Virus record (IMG/VR): IMGVR_UViG_3300027983_000018
Location: 1-59,757 of that record
DNA length: 59,757 bases
Source: a virus
Direction: 5' to 3' (one strand)
The position numbers and the translations under genes are program-made. Below are positions 42,421 to 53,270 of the stretch, in pieces (the stretch's first letter is position 1; every line of letters begins with the position of its first letter). The notes beneath the pieces are model-generated. The model saw only the letters and a list, made by a program, of their open reading frames with translations, did not search any database and was not told where the DNA came from.

Positions 42421-45400
42421 TTAAGCTTTACATTGATTTGTTAATACACTAATAATTTCTTTTTCTAATTCCTCAGTAGTTAAAGCGTCAACACCTGCAT
42501 CTGAGATTTTGTCAAAGTTACTAAAAATATCAGCAAACGATGAGACAATTGGTTGACTTTCTTTTACAGTTACTTTGTCTTCAAAGCTTTTTACTTTTAC
42601 CGCTTCTCCAGATTTTACAGATTTAACAAATGTGGATAGAAACTCTTGAAGCTTTATGCTTTTTGAATTGCCGTTTTCATTAAGAACAACTTCACCTGTA
42701 GCTTTATTAAAACTTACAACTTGGTAAACTTTATTGTCCTTTAACAATACGTTTTCAAAAGTGTTTTCCGATAAGTAAAACCCCGCACCAAATTTTTGTG
42801 CAATAAGATCAAAGATTAATTTTCTTTGATTTTCGTTAAAAAGAAGGGACGAAACTAAATTATAGTACCCTGCTGCAAAAGAAACACTCCGTCCATCTGT
42901 GCTATTATTAATACGATGCTTTATTAAAGTTATAACTTTAAAAGGATTATTCGCTTCAATTAATTCAATAATCTCTAAATTAGATTCCAGTCTGTAAAAT
43001 TCATCTTCAGCTACATTTTCTATTTTTGAATCACGCTCTTGTAAACCCGCTTCAAAAAGATCTATTTCCACTTCTACGTCATCTTCAAAATCAAGTTGAG
43101 TCTGGATCCCTTCTTGAGAAGGAACTTTCGCCAATGGATTCATTTCCACTTCTTCTATAGCAGCGGTGTCTAATTTCTTTTGTTCAGCAATTTTTCTAGC
43201 TTCCTCGGTATCATCAAAAAGAATTTTATCCACCTTAGATACAGTAACTTTTTTAGGAGTAGCTTTCTTTTTAGGAGTACTAACCTTAACCTTGTTATCC
43301 GTTTTTAAAATCCTAGACCTACCACTAGGGCTTATCTCTATTTTTAAAGAAATCTTAGCCCCTTTTAATTTTTTATTTATCGCTGTAGCAATAGAAGGAG
43401 TCAACAAACGAAGAGTTGTCAATTCATTTTTTAGCTTTAACAAATCAGATTTGTCAGTAAACTTCAAGCCTTTTAAATCTTCCGTTTTCTGTTTAATTAA
43501 ATCACGAATATCCATTATCTTTAGGAGAAATTCAGCATTCGTCAACTTAAATATTTCCGGATACTCTCTTTCCAAGTAACTTCTTAAATCATCCGTAATA
43601 TTCACTTTCTGAAGAAGAGCAAGGTTTTCAGTAATTAGTTTTATCGTTTCCGTTTCATCAATAAGAGCTTGTGCCTTTTTAGTAGCCTCAAACAAAATTC
43701 GATTCTTCTCATCACTAATTGCTTCGTAAAAATCAGCAACCATAACCGAAGCGTCACTTCGACTAAAGCCCTCCATAAGATCATTAATGAAGTCATCACT
43801 TACTTCCGTGTACTCAAGAGTTACACCAGCTCTATCAAAAAGAACCTGTAAGTAATCTATGTTTGAAAGTTGAGATTTTCTCTCCTTACTTTTCGTGTTT
43901 CTCTCTGCATCAATTCGCTCTTGCATACTTGCACGATTAGCTTCAATACTTTGCTTGTTGTTAGCACGGGAAGCCTCCTCACTTAAAGAAACGCGATCAG
44001 AAACTTGACTCCTGTTGAATATTGAGTACGCACTAACATACCCTCCGATATTCATAATGGAATTTCTTTTTATAGTACGCTTATCACTTGCTTTCAAACT
44101 ACTTAAACTCTTACGATAAACCGTAGCCAAAAGTTCCTGTAATTCTACGGGATAAGAATCAAAAGGTATTTTATAGTTGTACTCAAGAACATCCCCAAAC
44201 TCATAATTGTAATCATAATCCTCCTCTGAAAAAATAGTTTCAACCAACTCTTCAACCCTCTCCGTTTCCGAAGTAGCAAGAGTAACACTACTCATATCCG
44301 TAAGGGGGGACATCAACCTCAAGTTAGCTAAAAGCTCCATAGAAGTATTAAGGTCAACAATAGCTTTACGTAACTCATTGTTTAAATTAGTCAACTCCCT
44401 AAACCCAATTGCATCAGCACCCTTTAGTCTAAGCCTAATGGCAGAAATCTCAATCTCCTTTCGAGCAATGTCAGTTTCATAACCACGAATCGAATTAGAA
44501 ACCTCAACCTCGTCCATGTCAGAAAATAAACTCTCAGTAGGTGTAGAACTATCCGACGTCTCCAAAAAATCACTAATCACATTAACAGCCCCCGAAACAC
44601 CACTGCCTAAATCAAAGCTCTTGTTTTGGTTTACTATCATATCAACAAGTTTCCATACAGGAAGATCACTATCCAGTTCTGCTATGTTAATCTTCTTGTT
44701 AAACTTATTAAAAGTAATTGCTCTGAATAGTTCTCTGAAAAAATTAGTAAGAGCTGTATCATATTTAGTAATTTTTGAATCAGATGCATTATCTCTTTTG
44801 ATAGCAGACGTCATTAAGTCAATTGATCTAGCAATAACTTCGTGTACAAATTCCTTATTTATTCCCTTAAACTGTGGCCCTTCTGTTGTGCTGTCTATTC
44901 CGTAAACTCTTGTTACATATTTTGCAGCTGTTTCATTAGCTCCTTTCATAGCTGTATTAGAAGCCTCATCAAAAAGGCTCATTATCATTTCTGGATTGCT
45001 TCTCATTGCTTCCTCAATAAACGGATGAGAGAAGATTTCGTGAAGCATTGTGTTTTCGTTAATAGAGTCTGCGTTTATGTATGCTGTGTTTGTATCAGCG
45101 TCATAGAATCCACCTGTTGAATGGTCGTCAATTTGGAAGAAGATGTTTTGTATTAGATCTATACCGTCTCCTAAGCTATCTGCGTTTTTGCTTATGAAAT
45201 CAATCATGTCGTCAAGCTTGCCTGCAGATTGGTATTCTGCAAGTTCCTTTAAGTTTTTTAAGAGCTCTGTAACATTCTTTGACTTTTCATAAACATCTCT
45301 AAGAAGAGTTGAGAACGCAGGATCCTGTATTGTTTTGCGTAGTTCAAGTACCTTTTCTCCAATTTCGTATCCAAATTTTGCTTGATGAAGTATTTCTATA

Positions 45401-48400
45401 AATCTTTGCTCAAGAGGATTAGTAATCGAGTTAAGCACTTTCTCTGATACATCTGATGAAGTTATGATTGATACATTTGTACCAAATCGTTTAGCCATTT
45501 TTTTAGCTAATTTCTCAAGGGCTTTTACTTCTTTTTCTAGCTCTTTACTTTTACGTGCGTTCTCGGAAACCTCTGCTTTTCCGGATTCAACTTTCTTACC
45601 TGTTCCTATTTCATCTAGGTTGTTTGCCCCTGGACGATCTAAAGAGTATGCAGCAAGATTAAGTGCATCGGTCAACAAAGTTTTATTTGTCAATTTTGTA
45701 TCGCGTAGTGCATTTTTTATGGAAATCAAAAGGTTAGTCCATAAACTTTTTTTAGTTGCACTGGTTGGGTCTTCAACTTTGTTTAGTAACTGTTGAAGTT
45801 CCGGATTGTTCATTGCCTCTGTTAAAAACTCAGCGGGGTCATTTAATGTTGTAAGCACTCCAGAACTTAACTCAGGATTAGTTTTTAAGAAATGTTCTTT
45901 CACTAACTCTAAGTACTCATTAATTTTTGCTGAAAGCTCTGGGCTTGTAGCAATCTTACTTGTGATTTTGTGTTGAAGAATTGCTCTTATGAATAAACTT
46001 TCGAATGAAACACTCACTCCAGAGTACCCCTTTGCTGCATAACGAAGATCAATAGTGTAAACACCATCTTCATCCAGTGTTATTGGTAATGCCGCGTCAG
46101 TAACAAACTTCACCTTTGCTTTTGTGTCAGCAACTGCTTCTAATAATTGTTTGTCAATGTTGTTTAGGAAATCACTTTCTGCAATTGCATTTATTAATGC
46201 ATCTCCTTTTGTTGAAGATAAATCAATAACTTGACCAAGTTTAATTCTAAATCTTTTTATTAAATCGGTAACTGTTCGTTTATCGTTTTTTGTTCTGTAA
46301 CCGTTTCGTCTGTATTCTTGAGCGTCCTCTTCAATAAGGATTCCGTTTTTCAACTTGTATCTGCTTTGAATTACTCTTTGTGCTTCCAGCATTCTTTCTT
46401 TACTTACAGGCTCATTGGTATCCTTGTCATAGATGTTTTTAGGCATTACCCCTTTCTGAACAAGTAAGTCCAATTCCTGTGTAGAGAAATACATTCCTCT
46501 TTTTAGAAGTTCCTTAAATATTTTATGTGCTTCTGCTTTTTTCTCAAAAGAAAGAAGTGCTTCATAGATGTGATTTTTCTTATTAGCAATTAAATCTTTT
46601 TGCATACGAATGTATGACTCGAAGTAACTTGCTGTTTTTTCGGGTATAGCGTAAGTGAGCGCAAGATTTTGAAATTCCCTAAGATCTTTTTTAACATTAA
46701 GGAAATCTGAAAACGTGGTGTAAAGATCTTTGTTGTTCGCTTTACTTTCTTCTAAAGTTAAGCCTGTATCTTTACCCAATTCTGTAAGAAGATTTGAGAA
46801 CGCATTTTCCAATTCTGAGTTTAGTTCTTTTGGAAATTCTTCTTGCTCCTTTAAGGAAACTGTTTTATCAAAAACAACCTTATACTTTTCAAAAGCCTCA
46901 AGTTTTTCCTGAGAGCGCGCTAACTTCTTTTTGCTTTCTGCAGACAATTCCAAAAGTTTGTTTCCGCTAACTTCTAGCTTCAATAAAGAAATAGACTCGT
47001 CTAATTTTTTCTCATCGATTATTGATTCAAACTCTAACGATGTTATTGGAAGTTCTTTTGACAATGACGAATGCAATGACTCAATTCTGTTACCTAAAAG
47101 TTTAATTTTAGTTTTTGAGAAAAGCATTTCTTTTTTCAAGTTTTCGTATGCGTGATACCTAATTGCATTATCACTTGCATTTTTGTTACCTGGATTCATC
47201 ATTGATGGAAGAATCGGGTTAATCATTGAATCCTCTAAAGCATTATAGTCTTCTTTTAATTCCTTTATTGTTTTAGCCTTAGTCAACAAAGTTTTTTGAA
47301 ATTCCGCTTTAGTTGCCTCTGTAATATCAATTCTGTTGAATGCTTGATTTAATTCCTTAGCTGAGGAGTTAGTCCCCATTTGTGTTAAATAATCGATAAA
47401 CTCATCTTCCAGTCCTGATTCAAACATGGTACTAATCTGCATTCCAAAAGCTTCTTCTTTTAGATCCTCAAGCTTTTTTTTATCTCCTGTTTGAACAGCT
47501 TTTATTATTTCTTCCTGGATTCCTTTTTGACGAAACAAAGGTTTACTTATTTCTTTCAAAAACGCGTTATCGTTTTGTAGCAAAGTAGTAAGCATTTCTG
47601 CTTTTGCATCTAACTTTGCATAAAAATCTTTCTGTTCTTTCTGGTATAGTTTATTGTTTGAGATTGATTGCCAATTCTTTTTAAGACTTTCAACATTTAA
47701 GTTACTTTGAAGAGTTTGTTGAAATGTTCCAACGGGTCCAGCAAAAACCCCCATTAAAGCACCAGAAAGAAAAGTACTAATTCCTTGCGGATTTCCTTGA
47801 TTCTCTTCTGTTTCATAAAAAAGGTTTTCAAAAGCATTTCCAAAATCATCTATTACCCCTGCGTAATAACCCCCTCGTAATTGTTGTTCTTGTTCATTTC
47901 TTGCAAAGTACTTTTGATTGGCATTAGAAATCATGTCCTGACCAACTTCTTGAGAACCTTCCGAAACAGCACTAACTCCAAAGTTACCCCAGTATGCTTT
48001 TGTAGATAAAGGTTTAATGTGGGTATTAGCCCAGCTTTGACGAGTAATTGAAACCCTAGCCGCTTTACCTTTAGCTGCTTCTTCTAATCTAAAAAACTTA
48101 TTAAGTGTTTTACCACTGGTAAACATGTTATCAAATGCCAACCCATTAGTTAAATAAATTAAACCAAAGTTTTGTTTAATTGTAGAGCTATAAACGTTGT
48201 CTGATTTCTTTCGAAAATCTTCTACCATTTGCTCAGACATTTCTTCATCAGGATTTTCTAAATTCCAATCCGCTACTTGTTTGTCAGAAAACTCTTTACG
48301 AGCCATGTTTGCTTCCAACTTACCTTCACCATAAGCCATCGTGAATTTTCGAGCATCTCTCACTACCGAGCCAACTCCTAATGCAACTCTGGCAAATCCA

Positions 48401-49260
48401 TTTACGTCAGCAAGTTTGTCCATGTTTCGCACAAAATCAATGGTGTTACCTAATGGATTAACTGCGTGAAGAGAACCTCTTCCCAGCGTACCCATAAAAG
48501 TACGAGCTTTGTTTACATCAGTAAGATTATCAAAAACCTTAAAGTATTTGTTTTTATTTGCAGAAACCTTCCACGCCTTACTTAATTTAGTTGAAGCTCT
48601 TTCAATATTTGTTGCCGTCCTTGCTGCAGCCGCTTGTGCTCCTAAACCTCTACTTGCAACAACCATAGCGTAAAGAAGAGTTTCTTCTGCTGCAATACCT
48701 CCAATAATACCCAACGTGTATCCAAAAGACAAAAACGTGTTTGCTGCTCCTCCTGCAAAACCAGTTCTTGTAGTACTGTAATCTCTGTTTATGTCTTCAA
48801 AATCTATGTAGTTATCTTTACTTGAGATTGCTCCTTCAAGAAATGTGTCTTGTAAACCAATTCCGGCAAGTTTACTTAATCCTGTAAAAGCACGTCCTGC
48901 ATCGGTCCAGCCACTTGTTGCATCAATAAATTTCTTGTCCGTAGAACCAACGTCAAAAGGATTAAACCCTATTGATCCAAATGTTTTAGAGCCATACGTT
49001 TTTAATCTACTTAAATTTGTTTCTGAGGGATTAAAGTTAACGGGAGTCGTGTAATCTTTATTGTAACCAGGATTTTTTTCATACTCCTTAGCAATAACAC
49101 TCTTAAACTGATCACTTGGGTTAATGTAATCCTGGTTAAGATTGTCAAGTTTTTCTTTAGAGATTGTTTCATCCAATCCTTTTGGAGAAGATGATCCAGG
49201 TTTACTTCCAGGACCTTTTGTGTTCTCAACTGAATTTTGATACTTGCTTACTATTGGCAT
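42421..49260 (-). CDS. Giant virion protein with zincin-type motif and hydrophobic segments, 2279 aa
   Basis: The N-terminal 80 residues are Pro/Ser/Lys-rich and probably disordered. Residues 167-212 contain Ala/Gly-rich hydrophobic stretches (for example Y-T-L-G-I-I-G-G-I-A), and another lies near 495 (G-A-L-M-G-V-F-A-G-P-V-G), features of injected phage proteins that enter membranes. H-E-I-F-S-H-P begins at residue 1407, and N-K-E-F-V-H-E-V-I-A-R further on offers the third zinc ligand. The rest is largely helical and charged. It lies directly upstream of the polymerase gene with a 3-base gap, so co-production and co-packaging are likely. A DNA-ejection or envelope-crossing role is inference. 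Confidence 0.7.
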   Translation of the reverse strand: MPIVSKYQNSVENTKGPGSKPGSSSPKGLDETISKEKLDNLNQDYINPSDQFKSVIAKEYEKNPGYNKDYTTPVNFNPSETNLSRLKTYGSKTFGSIGFNPFDVGSTDKKFIDATSGWTDAGRAFTGLSKLAGIGLQDTFLEGAISSKDNYIDFEDINRDYSTTRTGFAGGAANTFLSFGYTLGIIGGIAAEETLLYAMVVASRGLGAQAAAARTATNIERASTKLSKAWKVSANKNKYFKVFDNLTDVNKARTFMGTLGRGSLHAVNPLGNTIDFVRNMDKLADVNGFARVALGVGSVVRDARKFTMAYGEGKLEANMARKEFSDKQVADWNLENPDEEMSEQMVEDFRKKSDNVYSSTIKQNFGLIYLTNGLAFDNMFTSGKTLNKFFRLEEAAKGKAARVSITRQSWANTHIKPLSTKAYWGNFGVSAVSEGSQEVGQDMISNANQKYFARNEQEQQLRGGYYAGVIDDFGNAFENLFYETEENQGNPQGISTFLSGALMGVFAGPVGTFQQTLQSNLNVESLKKNWQSISNNKLYQKEQKDFYAKLDAKAEMLTTLLQNDNAFLKEISKPLFRQKGIQEEIIKAVQTGDKKKLEDLKEEAFGMQISTMFESGLEDEFIDYLTQMGTNSSAKELNQAFNRIDITEATKAEFQKTLLTKAKTIKELKEDYNALEDSMINPILPSMMNPGNKNASDNAIRYHAYENLKKEMLFSKTKIKLLGNRIESLHSSLSKELPITSLEFESIIDEKKLDESISLLKLEVSGNKLLELSAESKKKLARSQEKLEAFEKYKVVFDKTVSLKEQEEFPKELNSELENAFSNLLTELGKDTGLTLEESKANNKDLYTTFSDFLNVKKDLREFQNLALTYAIPEKTASYFESYIRMQKDLIANKKNHIYEALLSFEKKAEAHKIFKELLKRGMYFSTQELDLLVQKGVMPKNIYDKDTNEPVSKERMLEAQRVIQSRYKLKNGILIEEDAQEYRRNGYRTKNDKRTVTDLIKRFRIKLGQVIDLSSTKGDALINAIAESDFLNNIDKQLLEAVADTKAKVKFVTDAALPITLDEDGVYTIDLRYAAKGYSGVSVSFESLFIRAILQHKITSKIATSPELSAKINEYLELVKEHFLKTNPELSSGVLTTLNDPAEFLTEAMNNPELQQLLNKVEDPTSATKKSLWTNLLISIKNALRDTKLTNKTLLTDALNLAAYSLDRPGANNLDEIGTGKKVESGKAEVSENARKSKELEKEVKALEKLAKKMAKRFGTNVSIITSSDVSEKVLNSITNPLEQRFIEILHQAKFGYEIGEKVLELRKTIQDPAFSTLLRDVYEKSKNVTELLKNLKELAEYQSAGKLDDMIDFISKNADSLGDGIDLIQNIFFQIDDHSTGGFYDADTNTAYINADSINENTMLHEIFSHPFIEEAMRSNPEMIMSLFDEASNTAMKGANETAAKYVTRVYGIDSTTEGPQFKGINKEFVHEVIARSIDLMTSAIKRDNASDSKITKYDTALTNFFRELFRAITFNKFNKKINIAELDSDLPVWKLVDMIVNQNKSFDLGSGVSGAVNVISDFLETSDSSTPTESLFSDMDEVEVSNSIRGYETDIARKEIEISAIRLRLKGADAIGFRELTNLNNELRKAIVDLNTSMELLANLRLMSPLTDMSSVTLATSETERVEELVETIFSEEDYDYNYEFGDVLEYNYKIPFDSYPVELQELLATVYRKSLSSLKASDKRTIKRNSIMNIGGYVSAYSIFNRSQVSDRVSLSEEASRANNKQSIEANRASMQERIDAERNTKSKERKSQLSNIDYLQVLFDRAGVTLEYTEVSDDFINDLMEGFSRSDASVMVADFYEAISDEKNRILFEATKKAQALIDETETIKLITENLALLQKVNITDDLRSYLEREYPEIFKLTNAEFLLKIMDIRDLIKQKTEDLKGLKFTDKSDLLKLKNELTTLRLLTPSIATAINKKLKGAKISLKIEISPSGRSRILKTDNKVKVSTPKKKATPKKVTVSKVDKILFDDTEEARKIAEQKKLDTAAIEEVEMNPLAKVPSQEGIQTQLDFEDDVEVEIDLFEAGLQERDSKIENVAEDEFYRLESNLEIIELIEANNPFKVITLIKHRINNSTDGRSVSFAAGYYNLVSSLLFNENQRKLIFDLIAQKFGAGFYLSENTFENVLLKDNKVYQVVSFNKATGEVVLNENGNSKSIKLQEFLSTFVKSVKSGEAVKVKSFEDKVTVKESQPIVSSFADIFSNFDKISDAGVDALTTEELEKEIISVLTNQCKA

Positions 49261-49268
49261 AATTAGAA

Positions 49269-51386
49269 TTATTTTTTAAAGTTTTCTTTGTGAGAGTTCA
49301 GTGTGTTTCTTGCAAGCTTTGCTGCAGTTTCCCAAGACATCTGTCCTTGTGTACCAATTGCTTCATCTATTCGTTCATAGCTTCCTTTAGGAAAAGATGA
49401 AGGCTGGATAAACATTAATCTCATTTCCCCATCTTTTTGATAAAGCTTAACATCTTTGAAAACACTAAAGTCTTCCAGCTTTCGCTCTTTGTTCAAGTTA
49501 TAAACAAACTCAGAATTAGATTGAGATGAGTTCATGTACAAAGGATCTTTTATCTTAGAAAGAACGCTGTTTGGAATAAACAGTGAAACTTGTTTCCCTG
49601 TGTCTTCATCTTTTAAAACATAAGCGTTAAAGCTTTTGCTTCCTCCAGGACTTGCATAAAAAGTAGCTGTTACATTTTCACCAGACGCTTTTAAAAAAGA
49701 ATCCAATTCCGTTGTTTTTTCTGAACGATGTTCGTTAAAGTTAACGTCAAAGTTATTAATTATTTCAGATGTATTACCTGCTTTAATTCCAATACCGCTT
49801 TTACCAATGTTTTGTCTAACGGCATCAACTACTGCATTTACTGATTCCTGTTTACTTGTACCTTTTGATGTTTCCTTGTTGAAGTCTAATCCTTTATAAG
49901 CAACAACAGAAGAAGACATGTCACCAAAGCTTTTCACCTTGTTAAATTCTTTTTTGTACTTGTATGTAAGCTCATTGTATTTATGAACCCAATAGTCTTC
50001 TTGCCAAGGCATCGTAAACCCTTGGTTTTCTAATTTTACTGCGTGAGCATAGCTAGAACTATAAGTATCTCCTACTTTATATAAATACGCTTTCTCTTTT
50101 GAGTTGTTTTGCAGTGACCATACAGGTTTACCGCCTTTTTCAAATTCGTTTTTAAACTCTTGAAATGAACGTGGCTTGTTGTCTTTGCCTAAAAACGCAG
50201 CAAGAAGTTCTTTTGGATCTATATCTGAATCCTCGTATGAGTTTCTTAAAAAATTTGTTGCTTCAGCATTTGCATTTTTTTCGGCATCCTTAAATCTATC
50301 TGCCAAAGCAGACTGGTTTTCTAAAAAAGAACGAGTCCTTCGGCTTCTGTTTTTCTGAGTATCTTCTCCTTCTTCGTTGTCATCATTCTTCCCTAAATAA
50401 TAATCATTATTCAGTGATGAGTTATGCTTATCAAACAAGTATTTTGTTCCACTGTATCCAAGATGTTTAACAAAAGAACCTAAACGATTTGAATTTTCAG
50501 ACATGTACTTGTATTTAAGACGAGGGTCTGTGATTTCATTTATTTCTGAAATCATTGTCTTTGCTTTTAACCTATCTTCTTTTTCAAGTGTCCCGTACTT
50601 TAAAACATAACCTAACAAATCTTGATTATACGTTAAACCTTTTTTAGCATTTTCTACATCTGATTCCGATAATCTTGAATCGTCTTTAGACAGAGCATAG
50701 CTACGCATAGCTGAAGATGACGCAGAGTTCCAAACATCAAATAATTCTTGAGCTTTTGGAGTAAACTGGTTCTTAATTGAACTTCCTCGTTTACTAAGTT
50801 CCGCATACGCAATGTTTGGACTATCTGCTGTTTCATTGCTTCTTACCTGCTTGTTATCTTTATCGATTACTCTTTGAGGACCATCAAACATTTTATCGTA
50901 ATGGTTTCTTGTATAAAGCTTGTTTTCTTTTAAAACGTAACCTGATTTGTTATAAGAGTTTTCCGGATCAAGTTGCTTTTCCATTATTCCGTATGCATTT
51001 TGAAGCTTTGTCAAATGACCAGTTATATCCTCATTTGACAAAGAGCCATTTCTTAATCCTGAAAGAAACTCATTAGCTGAACGACCTAAAGCCTCATAGC
51101 TATTTACAATGGATGATTGGTTATTTAAATTAAGATTTTTTTTTAATGGATTAACTCCATAGTCATCTGCATTTATTTCTTTAAGCGCATGTACTGCTGT
51201 TTTCCCTTGTGTTTTTTTTGCAGTTTCGTAAATTCCTTTAAATTCTTGATTATAAACTTTTCGTAAAACAGGATAAATTTGATCTGCATTATTGAATTTT
51301 AAGTTATTGATTTCAAATAATATTTTTACGTTATCCCAGCTTTCTTGAGGAGCAACGTATTTGTTTTTTTTTTCTTCTTCGGGCAT
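49269..51386 (-). CDS. Virion-associated protein, 705 aa, function unknown
   Basis: Charged helical protein beginning M-P-E-E-E-K-K-N-K-Y and ending N-S-H-K-E-N-F-K-K, with no signal peptide or transmembrane segment. Gln/Asn/Ser-rich throughout, with a G-K-S-G-I-G-I-K-A-G stretch that is not a P-loop. Its place between the 608-aa and 2279-aa genes of the late block suggests a cargo or tail-interior protein packaged with the polymerase. I recognise no domain. Confidence 0.65.
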   Translation of the reverse strand: MPEEEKKNKYVAPQESWDNVKILFEINNLKFNNADQIYPVLRKVYNQEFKGIYETAKKTQGKTAVHALKEINADDYGVNPLKKNLNLNNQSSIVNSYEALGRSANEFLSGLRNGSLSNEDITGHLTKLQNAYGIMEKQLDPENSYNKSGYVLKENKLYTRNHYDKMFDGPQRVIDKDNKQVRSNETADSPNIAYAELSKRGSSIKNQFTPKAQELFDVWNSASSSAMRSYALSKDDSRLSESDVENAKKGLTYNQDLLGYVLKYGTLEKEDRLKAKTMISEINEITDPRLKYKYMSENSNRLGSFVKHLGYSGTKYLFDKHNSSLNNDYYLGKNDDNEEGEDTQKNRSRRTRSFLENQSALADRFKDAEKNANAEATNFLRNSYEDSDIDPKELLAAFLGKDNKPRSFQEFKNEFEKGGKPVWSLQNNSKEKAYLYKVGDTYSSSYAHAVKLENQGFTMPWQEDYWVHKYNELTYKYKKEFNKVKSFGDMSSSVVAYKGLDFNKETSKGTSKQESVNAVVDAVRQNIGKSGIGIKAGNTSEIINNFDVNFNEHRSEKTTELDSFLKASGENVTATFYASPGGSKSFNAYVLKDEDTGKQVSLFIPNSVLSKIKDPLYMNSSQSNSEFVYNLNKERKLEDFSVFKDVKLYQKDGEMRLMFIQPSSFPKGSYERIDEAIGTQGQMSWETAAKLARNTLNSHKENFKK

Positions 51387-51401
51387 AATTAAATTTTTTA
51401 A

Positions 51402-53228
51402 TTAGTTGGATTTATTTTTAATTCCTTGTGCAATTTCGGACAAAGCTTTTCCTGTTGTAAGCATTGCTTTTTGGTAAAAGTTGTCACTGTCTATTCCGTA
51501 TGCACTTGCAATTTTATCAAGACGTATTCTTTTATCCGTTTCTGATAAATCCGCATACATTAAATAACTACCTGACGCTAAAATTCCTACATCAATGTCG
51601 TTATAATTTAACTTTAAAGCTGCTACCAAAGCGGAACGTCGTTGAGTGTTTCCATCTAAGTTAACATTTTCAACTGCTTTTTTTAATTTGGCAACTACCG
51701 TTGCTGCTTTATCTTCTAAGTATTTGGCACCCGTCCCCTTTTTTAGAGCATTAACATATTCGTTAACAAGAGCCTCAGTGCCTCCTGCTGTACTGAATGA
51801 TGTATCATTCTTCAATTTAGCATATACGAGCAACTTGTAAGCAGCTGGGTTTTTTCCAATGTCGTTTTTCTTTAATTCTTCTTGTGCTTTTAACAAACTC
51901 TCTGCATCTTTTGCTGTAGTGTTTCCTGAAGTACTTGAAAGAGATGCGTTTAAAAGAATTTTTTCTTTAGTGTTCTCAAACTTGATTGCTTCCATATTAA
52001 CGTCATTCTGAAAACCAACTTGTTTTAATTGTAAATCATAATGATGCTTTGCTTCAAGTATTTTATATTCATCCGCTGTTTTTTTAGTTTTGAAACCACT
52101 GTACGACAAAATATTTGCATTTTTGTTGACATCATTAATTAACAAAGATGATGCAAGCTGTCTATCCAATAAGTCTCCTGTTGCATAAACTGTTCCAGCG
52201 TTGTTTATGTTTTCACCTAAAGAAATTGTTTTTTCTAAATAATCACTTGCTTCATCAGAACTTTGTTTTAGTCTCATTAATTCAACTAATTTTTTATGAT
52301 CGTCTGAACCTTCTTCAATTTCATTTCTTTCTGCTTTTGCTTTAAGAATAGAAATAGAAGACTCCAAAGAATCATTATCCATTCTTAAATCAGATTGAGC
52401 AGACTTAATGTTTTTCATGGCCGCTTGATGATTTTCAGTCATGTAACCATGAAGAGCTTCCCCTTCATTCTGGTAGGAACCTTCATTTATTTTTTGAGAC
52501 ATCCAAGACTTTCTTTCAACATAAGCTTGTGCTTTAAACATCTCAAAGAAAGAAGGGTCATTGCTAAACACATTTGTAAACAACGCTGTAAGTGGTTGTA
52601 TGATTTGACTTCCGTTTGTTTGTGTGATAACGTATCCACCAGAAACGTAATCTGTTTCCATTGATAACTTGGAGTCATTAAATGTTTTTAAAGCTTTAGC
52701 GTATGTTTCTTTGTATGGGATGTATGAAACATCGTTAAATGAAAGAGCATCCTGAGCTGTAGCATTAGAAAACTCAGAGCGTTTTAGCTCCATATACTGA
52801 TCACCAATGTCCCAATGCTTACCCCCGCATTTTTCTTCATCGTTACAGTCTTTTAGCATCTGTCCCTTTTGTGTTTCTTTCATGTAGTTTTTAGTCCACA
52901 CCATATCTTTTACAATACCTTTATTTGTGTAGATTGATTTAAAAACACTACCTGCTTTTTGAACATTAGCTTGAAGAGAAAAATCCAACCCACCCATTTT
53001 ACGAATGTCGTTTTGAATTGTTTTAAAAAACTCTTCCTTAGCTAAAGTGTTATCAGTACGGGTTAATGCAGAATTTAATACAGAACCATAAAGTTCGCTG
53101 ATTTGCTCATGCCCTTTATCGTAAGAAGATTGCTTGGTTTGCAAGACTTGTGCATCAAACTGAATGTCATCTTCAACTGGGTTTAATTGAGTAACATAAT
53201 GATCGGGACTATTTGTATATGAAGCCAT
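51402..53228 (-). CDS. Coiled-coil virion-associated protein, 608 aa
   Basis: Starts M-A-S-Y-T-N-S-P-D-H-Y-V. The N-terminal 120 residues have a conserved style (P-V-E-D-D-I-Q-F-D, then M-G-G-L-D-F-S-L). The middle (about 280-420) is predicted long helix or coiled coil. A C-N-D-E-E-K-C-G-G segment near 127-135 could form a disulphide or metal site. Crass-like phages encode similar medium-sized proteins beside the giant ones; I infer a virion cargo or tail-tube-filling role. Confidence 0.65.
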   Translation of the reverse strand: MASYTNSPDHYVTQLNPVEDDIQFDAQVLQTKQSSYDKGHEQISELYGSVLNSALTRTDNTLAKEEFFKTIQNDIRKMGGLDFSLQANVQKAGSVFKSIYTNKGIVKDMVWTKNYMKETQKGQMLKDCNDEEKCGGKHWDIGDQYMELKRSEFSNATAQDALSFNDVSYIPYKETYAKALKTFNDSKLSMETDYVSGGYVITQTNGSQIIQPLTALFTNVFSNDPSFFEMFKAQAYVERKSWMSQKINEGSYQNEGEALHGYMTENHQAAMKNIKSAQSDLRMDNDSLESSISILKAKAERNEIEEGSDDHKKLVELMRLKQSSDEASDYLEKTISLGENINNAGTVYATGDLLDRQLASSLLINDVNKNANILSYSGFKTKKTADEYKILEAKHHYDLQLKQVGFQNDVNMEAIKFENTKEKILLNASLSSTSGNTTAKDAESLLKAQEELKKNDIGKNPAAYKLLVYAKLKNDTSFSTAGGTEALVNEYVNALKKGTGAKYLEDKAATVVAKLKKAVENVNLDGNTQRRSALVAALKLNYNDIDVGILASGSYLMYADLSETDKRIRLDKIASAYGIDSDNFYQKAMLTTGKALSEIAQGIKNKSN

Positions 53229-53270
53229 TTGTTTTTAAAGTAAAGATATTAATTATTATGTAAACAAAAA

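Noticed and set aside
49800-49830. Possible P-loop G-K-S-G-I-G-I-K-A-G in the 705-aa protein
   Set aside because: The order does not fit GxxxxGK[ST], and no Walker B follows.
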